From Palsa-506 sp050013415 (GTDB taxonomy: Bacteria; Actinomycetota; Actinomycetes; Streptosporangiales; Streptosporangiaceae), in NCBI GenBank assembly GCA_050013415.1, contig JBEKFH010000197.1:1-8541 (forward strand): a DNA stretch of 8,541 nucleotides, in the 5' to 3' direction. Position numbers and translations under genes: made by a program. Numbering within the stretch: position 1 is the stretch's first letter; every line of letters starts with the position of its first letter. The notes under the pieces are model-generated. The model saw nothing but the letters and a program-made list of their open reading frames with translations. It ran no database searches and was not told the DNA's origin. This document shows positions 1 through 4,240 of the stretch, in pieces.

Positions 1-1
1 G

Positions 2-538
2 GTCGTGGTCAGCAACGAATACAGTTCAGGCATGATCCGGGCAACTCTGGCCGCGGTCCCCCGGCGCCTGCCGGTGCTCTGGGCTAAGGCGGGGGTGTTC
101 GCCGTCGTCACGCTGGTCGCGATGACCGCCGCGTCCCTCATCGCCTATGCGGGCGGGATGGCTTTGCTGTCCTCCCATCATCTGCAGGTGTCGCTGACTT
201 CGCCGGGGGCCGCTCGCGCCGTGCTCGGTGCCGGGCTCTATCTGGCTGTGGTGGGCCTGCTCGGGGTGGGCCTGGGGGCACTGATACGCAAGACTGCCGG
301 GGCGATCGCTGCCGTGGTTGGCCTGCTGCTGTTCCTGCCGCTGCTGTCCAGCCTGCTGGGGACGTGGTTCAAGGCCCACATCAGCCCGTACCTGCTCAGC
401 AACGCCGGGGCGTCGTTGCTGCACGTACACCACCAGGCCGGCTCGCTGTCGCCGTGGACCGGGTTCGCGGTGATGTGCGGCTACGCGGTGGCCGCCCTGG
501 CCGTCGCGGCGTTCGCGCTAAGGCGGCGGGACGCATGA
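2..538 (+). CDS. ABC-2 type transporter permease, C-terminal part (5' cut by window edge)
   Basis: Membrane subunit of an ABC exporter; the partner ATPase would be expected upstream, outside the window. The frame is open from the first bases, so the true start is missing. The visible 178 codons begin with NEYSSGMIRATLAAVPRR, the conserved cytoplasmic segment of ABC-2 permeases (usually G-E-Y-s-x-G-x-I-R-x-T-L). About four hydrophobic segments follow, near visible residues 31-53, 70-95, 98-121 and 153-173, and the protein ends in a positively charged tail (RRRDA). The family is usually about 240-280 residues, so roughly the last two thirds is present. The stop overlaps the next gene's start by 4 bp (ATGA), which implies translational coupling. 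The transported substrate cannot be told from the sequence. Beside a NarL-type two-component pair, such permeases often take part in export of, or resistance to, membrane-active compounds; that role is inference. Confidence 0.88.
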   Translation, partial: VVVSNEYSSGMIRATLAAVPRRLPVLWAKAGVFAVVTLVAMTAASLIAYAGGMALLSSHHLQVSLTSPGAARAVLGAGLYLAVVGLLGVGLGALIRKTAGAIAAVVGLLLFLPLLSSLLGTWFKAHISPYLLSNAGASLLHVHHQAGSLSPWTGFAVMCGYAVAALAVAAFALRRRDA

Positions 539-1122
539 CCGCCGTCGGCGTACGCCAGCATGTCGTGCGGGCCCACCGGGCCAGCCACCCCGCAGGCCCG
601 GACGACACCAGGATGGCCACCTTTTCCGGGGCCTACTGGCGGGAACTGCTTGTATCCCGCTGGCAGGCGGAACTGGCGCAGGTGACAGAGCTATCACTGG
701 CCTTCCAGGAGGCCGCGGAAGGCGCTGACGTCGGAACCGGCCACCCTGCAAGCAGGGACGTCCGGCGGCTGGAATGGCGGACGGTGGCCGCCCGCCGCGC
801 GCTGGCCGACACCGAGGAAGCGCTCGGGCGGCTATCCGCCGGCCGTTACGGCCAGTGCGAGCAGTGCGCTGCAGACATCCCGGCCGACTGGCTCCTGCGC
901 GGCCCGGAGACTCGCTACTGCCCCGGCTGTTCGCCCAGCGCGGCGATGACGGCGGGAATCGTGACGTCACCAGCCTTCCGCCACCTGCTCACGCTCCTCA
1001 TGGCGCCAGCGCTCGCCCGCGTCCACCGGCGGCTTGCCGCCAGCCTCAATGCCATCGGCCCTCGTGCCGTCCGCCGCCCCGGCATTCGCGTGCCCACCAT
1101 TCCTGGCCGTCCAAGGGAATAG
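535..1122 (+). CDS. TraR/DksA-type C4 zinc-finger protein with C-terminal extension
   Basis: 195 residues. The diagnostic block is residues 100-132: LSAGRYGQCEQC, 17 residues, then CPGC, with zinc ligands Cys108, Cys111, Cys129 and Cys132. The spacing is exactly that of the DksA/TraR finger. A charged helical stretch (about residues 35-100) precedes it and probably forms the coiled-coil part. Characterised DksA/TraR proteins bind RNA polymerase in the secondary channel and alter promoter choice; that this one does so is inference. The protein does not end after the finger as most relatives do: about 63 further residues, rich in Arg, Pro and Ala, follow. The start at 535 is chosen because it overlaps the permease stop (ATGA) and follows a GGCGGG stretch. 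An internal ATG at residue 27 is a weaker alternative. The gene lies 7 nt before the histidine kinase, inside a permease/two-component operon, which is an uncommon place for this family. Confidence 0.85.
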   Translation: MTAVGVRQHVVRAHRASHPAGPDDTRMATFSGAYWRELLVSRWQAELAQVTELSLAFQEAAEGADVGTGHPASRDVRRLEWRTVAARRALADTEEALGRLSAGRYGQCEQCAADIPADWLLRGPETRYCPGCSPSAAMTAGIVTSPAFRHLLTLLMAPALARVHRRLAASLNAIGPRAVRRPGIRVPTIPGRPRE

Positions 1123-1129
1123 ATGAAAC

Positions 1130-2338
1130 ATGCCACCGGATCCGGCGCATCGAGGGCGCCTGCAGCACGGCGTCTCAAGTGCCGTCGCGTGGGCCGGGCG
1201 CCATCCGGTCCTCGCTGATCTGGCGGTCCCGCTGTTCCTCGCGGCAGCGACGGTGGGCCCGGCGGGTGGCCGGGCGGGAGCGATTACGTCCTGGTGGTGG
1301 CTGGCCGCAGCAGGGTGCCTCATCCCGCTGGCCTGGCGCCGCGGCCACCCGGTCATCGTCTTCGGGGGGGTCCTGGCGGCGGCAACGGCGATCACAGTGG
1401 CCGATATCCCGCCGCTGGCCCTGACCGCCACTGCCGCGCTCCTGATCGCGCTGTACACGGTGGCTGCCCACATGCCGCTGCGCCACGCTCTTGTCGCCGC
1501 CGGGGCATTCGAGGCATGGGGCGTGCCCACCCTGGTGCGATGGTCACCGTCCGCTGCCATCTTGCCTGGGACATTGCTGCTGACCGGGACGGCTGTCGCG
1601 TCGGTCATGACCGGGGTGAATCTCCGAACCCGGCGGGCCTACCTGGCCGCGCTGGAAGACCGGGCGGCGCGGCTGGAGAAAGAACAGGACCAGCAGGCGC
1701 AGCTGGCGGTAGCCACCGAGCGGACCCGCATCGCCCGGGAGGTCCACGACATCGTCACGCACAACCTCTCGGTCATGGTGGCCCTGGCGGACGGCGCAGC
1801 GGCTGCCGCCCCCACCTCGTCGGTACGGGCTAGCCAGGCCATGGAACAGGTAGCCGCGACCGGGCGCCAGGCGATCGGGGAAATGCGGCGGCTCGTGGAC
1901 ACCCTGCGCATCGACGAGGCAGGCGCAGACCACCACCCGGCACCAGGGATCGGGCAGCTCGACGACCTGCTCACGCAAGCCCGGTCCACGGGCCTGCCCG
2001 CCAGGCTGGTGGTCGAGGGCCGGCCGCACCGGCTCACGCAGGGAGCACAGCTGGCGGTCTACCGTATCGTGCAAGAGTCGCTGACCAACATCAGGAAGCA
2101 CGCGCACGCCGTGACCGGCGCTACGGTACGGCTCAAGCACACCAGCGAGGGCATCGAGGTGTGCATCACCGATGACGGGCAGCCTGCCGGTCGCGCCGAA
2201 CCTGCCGCCGGCCATGGCATTACCGGCATGCGCGAGCGCGCCGCAGCCTATGACGGAACGGTCGAGGCCGGGCCCTGCGCCGGCGGCGGGTGGCGGGTGC
2301 GCGCCCGGCTGAATGCGGGCCGGAGCGAAGGACCGTGA
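1130..2338 (+). CDS. NarL/DesK-type sensor histidine kinase
   Basis: 402 residues. The N-terminal half (about 27-165) holds five or six hydrophobic segments with short loops and no large extracellular domain, so the sensor probably works within or close to the membrane. A charged coiled stretch (about 168-200) leads to the HisKA_3 dimerisation domain, whose H-box REVHDIVTHNLSVM puts the phospho-acceptor at His206. The ATP-binding domain follows: N-box VQESLTNIRKHA (residues 314-325, Asn320), the ITDDG segment (346-350) and the glycine box GHGITGMRERA (361-371). All catalytic parts are present. The protein should autophosphorylate and pass the phosphate to the regulator encoded next door, whose GTG overlaps this stop by 4 bp. 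The ATG at 1130 has AAGGGA 11 nt upstream. The signal sensed is unknown; the linked permease suggests an envelope stress or an exported compound. Confidence 0.93.
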   Translation: MPPDPAHRGRLQHGVSSAVAWAGRHPVLADLAVPLFLAAATVGPAGGRAGAITSWWWLAAAGCLIPLAWRRGHPVIVFGGVLAAATAITVADIPPLALTATAALLIALYTVAAHMPLRHALVAAGAFEAWGVPTLVRWSPSAAILPGTLLLTGTAVASVMTGVNLRTRRAYLAALEDRAARLEKEQDQQAQLAVATERTRIAREVHDIVTHNLSVMVALADGAAAAAPTSSVRASQAMEQVAATGRQAIGEMRRLVDTLRIDEAGADHHPAPGIGQLDDLLTQARSTGLPARLVVEGRPHRLTQGAQLAVYRIVQESLTNIRKHAHAVTGATVRLKHTSEGIEVCITDDGQPAGRAEPAAGHGITGMRERAAAYDGTVEAGPCAGGGWRVRARLNAGRSEGP

Positions 2339-3039
2339 CTACCCCGATCAAGATCCTGATCGTCGATGATGAGCAGCTGCTGCGCCTGGGCTTCCGCATG
2401 ATCTTCGAGACTCAGTCCGACCTCGACGTCGTGGGCGAGGCAGGTGATGGCACCGAGGCGGTGCGCCTGACCGGCCAGACGCGGCCGGACGTGGTTCTCA
2501 TGGACATCCGGATGCCTGGCACCACCGGGATCGAGGCTACTGAGCAGATCGCCTCGAAATACCCGGAAACCCGGGTGCTGGTGCTCACCACTTTCGATCT
2601 CGACGAATACGCCTTCGCGGCGCTGCGAGCCGGCGCGAGCGGGTTCCTGCTCAAGAACGCCGAGCCAGCCCAGCTGCTGGCCGCTATCCGCACGGTGGCC
2701 GCGGGCGATGCGGTGGTAGCGCCCCGCGTCACCCGCAAGCTGCTGGAGCGATTCGCCGGCCAGCTTCCCGCAGGCCCGGAGGATACCGGCCAGGATCCTC
2801 GCCTGTCGCTGCTGACCGACCGCGAACGCGAGGTTCTCATCGAACTGGCCCGGGGGCTGTCCAACGCCGAGATCGCCCAGCGCATGTACCTGTCCGAGTC
2901 CACTGTAAAAACACACGTCGGGCGGATCCTGCCCAAGCTGGGCCTCCGCGACCGGGCGCAGGCGGTCGTGTTCGCCTACGAGACGAGGCTGGTCCGCCCC
3001 GACCTGCGGCGCGAGAGGGGTCAGCAGGAGGACGGCTAG
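2335..3039 (+). CDS. NarL/LuxR-family response regulator
   Basis: 234 residues from the GTG at 2335, chosen because it overlaps the kinase stop (GTGA), has CGGAG nearby upstream, and places the first beta strand (IKILIVDDE) at the usual point. The frame is open further upstream, but that part lies inside the kinase gene. The receiver domain is complete: acidic pair Asp11/Asp12, phospho-acceptor Asp57 in LMDIRMPG, Thr85/86 and Lys107 (FLLKN). The C-terminal LuxR-type helix-turn-helix spans about 160-215 (LTDREREVLIELARGLSNAE, then STVKTHVGRILPKLGLRDR). It is the expected DNA-binding partner of the kinase and probably controls the operon or the transporter. The last dozen residues (DLRRERGQQEDG) form a charged tail of the kind not seen in many relatives. 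Its TAG stop lies in the palindrome CTAG, which also forms the stop of a reading frame on the other strand. Confidence 0.95.
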   Translation: MTTPIKILIVDDEQLLRLGFRMIFETQSDLDVVGEAGDGTEAVRLTGQTRPDVVLMDIRMPGTTGIEATEQIASKYPETRVLVLTTFDLDEYAFAALRAGASGFLLKNAEPAQLLAAIRTVAAGDAVVAPRVTRKLLERFAGQLPAGPEDTGQDPRLSLLTDREREVLIELARGLSNAEIAQRMYLSESTVKTHVGRILPKLGLRDRAQAVVFAYETRLVRPDLRRERGQQEDG

Positions 3040-3338
3040 CCTCGATCTTTCGCGATCTTGATATGGCTGGCTGGGGCCAGGGTGGCGGCTGTTCTCGTGA
3101 TCAGGTCCGCATGCGGGCCGGTCGCCTGCGTGGGAGTTTCGGTGGCCTGCCAGTCCACGTCTCCATAGAGCCGGGCCAGCCACGGCAGGAATTCATAGAG
3201 ATCGCCGATCAATTGATCATCCGCTGGGATCTCTTTGGAGCGGTACTCGCGTGCCAGTATGTTGGCGGCCTCGTAGTTGCGGACTCTCCGCTTGCTGTCC
3301 CAGGACTTAAGGCCGTTCCCCGCTAGTGCCGCGTCAGG
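3036..3338 (-). pseudogene. unrecognised gene fragment, 3' part only, no start codon
   Basis: An open minus-strand frame of 100 codons that runs from an in-frame TAG (3339-3341) to a TAG at 3036-3038. It contains no ATG before the conserved-looking part. The peptide is rich in helix formers, with tryptophans and charged residues in protein-like order: KSWDSKRRVRNYEAANILAR near residues 11-30, then DDQLIGDLYEFLPWLARLYG near 40-59. Its codons look more natural than those of the plus strand here. I do not recognise the family. The likely reading is the C-terminal end of a gene whose beginning was removed when the neighbouring transposase remnants arrived. It overlaps the end of the IS630-type fragment by a few bases and shares the CTAG stop palindrome with the response regulator. 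Confidence 0.45.
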
Positions 3339-3501
3339 CTACGTTCGCCCGGTCAACGACCCGGCGGAGTCGTTCGTCGTAGGCGTGGTTGTTGCGCCAG
3401 ATGATGTACCGGCGGATCATGCTGCCTTGTTCTTTGTGGCTGGCGTGGTCGGTCCCGTCGAGGGTGAAGTAGCGCAGGGCGGCGAACTGGGCCTCGATTA
3501 A
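3334..3501 (-). pseudogene. IS630-type transposase, C-terminal fragment
   Basis: About 55 codons ending in TGA at 3334-3336. The peptide begins LIEAQFAALRYFTLDGTDH and closes with RRYIIWRNNHAYDERLRR and DRANVA. The element IEAxFxALRYFxLxGTDHxxH followed by a Y-I-x-WRN segment is the end of the DDE catalytic domain in actinobacterial IS630-like transposases; the Glu of IEAQF would be the third catalytic acid. The first two acids and the whole N-terminal DNA-binding region are absent, because the sequence upstream of LIEAQF no longer resembles the family. It cannot be functional alone. Further remnants of other IS elements lie directly upstream on the same strand. The family assignment rests on remembered sequence patterns. 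Confidence 0.7.
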
Positions 3502-3520
3502 CCGGCCCTCGGGGGTGGAA

Positions 3521-3583
3521 TCAGGTGTTGTGTCCTGTTTCGGCGTCTCGCTGGAGTCGTTGCAGCTGGGCCTGGATGCGGGT
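3521..3583 (-). other. short coding-like tail interrupted by an IS256-type end
   Basis: A 20-codon minus-strand stretch, RIQAQLQRLQRDAETG with flanking residues, ending in TGA at 3521-3523. It has an amphipathic, coiled-coil-like pattern typical of the end of a transposase or small helical protein. It is cut at about 3580, exactly where the IS256-type terminal sequence begins. This suggests the C-terminal scrap of a gene that the IS256 element entered. It is too short to identify and may be chance. Confidence 0.25.
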
Positions 3584-3605
3584 CTGTCAAGTTTTCGGTG
3601 TAACT
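3580..3605. repeat. IS256-type terminal inverted repeat (left end)
   Basis: An AT-richer stretch containing TCTGTCAAGTTTTCGGTGTA, the form typical of IS256/Mutator element ends in actinobacteria (TGTCAAG...GTGTAA). It lies 10 nt beyond the stop of the adjacent minus-strand transposase fragment, where the right-hand repeat of that element should be. No matching intact copy is present at the other end. Confidence 0.6.
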
Positions 3606-3615
3606 GGATTTTGTG

Positions 3616-3822
3616 TTAGTTCCGGCCGGCGGACAGGCGTCCGTCGAAGGTGATGTCGAAGGCGTTGAGGGCGGCCTTCCACCGGTTGGTCCAGCGTTTC
3701 CGGCCCTTCCCGGTGGGGTCCAGGCTCATGATCGCCAGGTACAGGCACTTGAGGGCGGCCTGCTCGGTCGGGAAGTGGCCGCGGGCGTTCACGGCCCTGC
3801 GGAGCCGGGCGTTGATCGAGTC
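3616..3822 (-). pseudogene. IS256/Mutator-type transposase C-terminal fragment (first element)
   Basis: 68 sense codons ending in TAA at 3616-3618. The peptide opens at DSINARLRRAVNARGHFP, continues with EQAALKCLYLAIMSLDPTG and a KRWTNRWKAALNAFD segment, and ends SAGRN. This is the standard C-terminus of IS256-family transposases, with the final W-x-x-ALN-x-F block intact. The family's third catalytic acid normally lies in the E-S-x-N motif; here the codon reads Asp instead of Glu and stands at the truncation point. Nothing upstream of it matches the family, so about 80% of the gene is missing. The terminal repeat lies just beyond the stop. Confidence 0.82.
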
Positions 3823-3829
3823 GCTGAAC
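3811..3829. repeat. imperfect palindrome at the head-to-head IS256 joint
   Basis: GTTGATCGAGTCGCTGAAC pairs with itself at 7 of 9 positions around the central G at 3820. Read on the plus strand it encodes I-E-S-L-N of the second transposase fragment. Read on the minus strand it encodes D-S-I-N of the first. It marks the crossover point of two elements in opposite orientation. Confidence 0.7.
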
Positions 3830-4072
3830 TACCAGCTGCGGAAGGTGACCAGGGCCCGCGGCCACTTCCCCGGCGACGACGCGGTCGTCAAGCTGCTCTG
3901 GCTGGCGATCATCAACATCGAGGACAAGCGCGCCCGCGAGCGCGCCGCACGCCGGCAGGAGACCGGCAAGCGCACGGACCAGCCCGCACGCCTCATCGAG
4001 GGACAACGCGTCATGGGCTGGCGCGAAGCACTCAACGAGCTCGACATCGCCTACCCAGGACGCATCAGGTAA
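3814..4072 (+). pseudogene. IS256/Mutator-type transposase C-terminal fragment (second element)
   Basis: 85 residues ending in TAA at 4070-4072. The peptide begins IESLNYQLRKVTRARGHFP, passes KLLWLAIINIEDKR and an Arg-rich linker, and ends WREALNELDIAYPGRIR. It shares ESLN...LRK/R...RGHFP and W-x-x-ALN with the fragment on the other strand but is clearly a different subtype, with a longer charged linker and other side chains. The frame stays open leftwards into DNA that is antisense to the first fragment, so an apparent 140-residue plus-strand frame beginning near 3650 is an artefact. The catalytic Glu codon survives at the joint; everything N-terminal to it is gone. Confidence 0.82.
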
Positions 4073-4098
4073 AAACGGAAACCAGCCCGAACCTAAAA

Positions 4099-4110
4099 GA
4101 TCTTTACACA
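4099..4110. repeat. possible inner part of a truncated IS256 terminal repeat (right end)
   Basis: GATCTTTACACA lies 27-38 nt after the second transposase stop, where IS256-type elements often carry a TTACAC-containing inner repeat. The outer TTGACA-like part expected next is missing, and unrelated sequence follows. Only TTACAC matches the reverse complement of the left repeat, so this is weak. Confidence 0.28.
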
Positions 4111-4180
4111 CCTGAGGTTACAAGCTCGGCCATACCGGCGGATCTGTGCGAGCCTCGCAGGTCAGAGGTCGTGCGTGTGG

Positions 4181-4224
4181 AAGTCGGGCTTCGCCGTTGC
4201 CCTGCCATTGCGGGCTGGCGACTT
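4181..4224 (-). terminator. candidate terminator hairpin downstream of the LuxR regulator
   Basis: Starting 17 nt beyond the LuxR stop, AAGTCG (4181-4186) pairs with CGACTT (4219-4224). Inside it GCCC (4199-4202) and GC (4204-4205) pair with GC (4210-4211) and GGGC (4212-4215) around a CATT loop. There is no T-run. The rest of 4111-4240 shows only a small palindrome TGCGAG-C-CTCGCA at 4147-4159 and no gene. Confidence 0.33.
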
Positions 4225-4240
4225 GGGCTGGGCTTTGTGG

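Larger units (their letters stand above)
3580..4110. mobile_element. chimeric IS256/Mutator remnant, two element ends joined head to head
   Basis: The segment runs from a terminal repeat at 3580 through two divergent transposase 3' ends to a truncated second terminus near 4110. The left half reads as an IS256-type transposase C-terminus on the minus strand, and the right half as a different IS256-type C-terminus on the plus strand. No N-terminal half exists for either, so the unit cannot transpose by itself. Both outer borders correspond to 3' ends of elements. Confidence 0.72.

Noticed and set aside
364..534. Upstream extension of the DksA-like frame to an earlier start
   Set aside because: It would overlap the permease gene for about 170 nt with low-complexity content. 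The ATGA overlap at 535 is the natural start.
3044..3059. Two GATCTT copies 10 bp apart after the response regulator, considered as a repeat or operator
   Set aside because: Only two copies of a 6-mer, without symmetry and without a gene start nearby. This is compatible with chance.
2248..3183. A 311-codon minus-strand frame opposite the response regulator
   Set aside because: It is the antisense shadow of a clear receiver/HTH gene, as expected in GC-rich DNA, with no recognisable motif.
3650..4072. A 140-codon plus-strand frame that could look like one transposase gene
   Set aside because: Its first 55 codons are antisense to the minus-strand IS256 fragment and match nothing themselves. 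Family resemblance starts only at I-E-S-L-N (3814).
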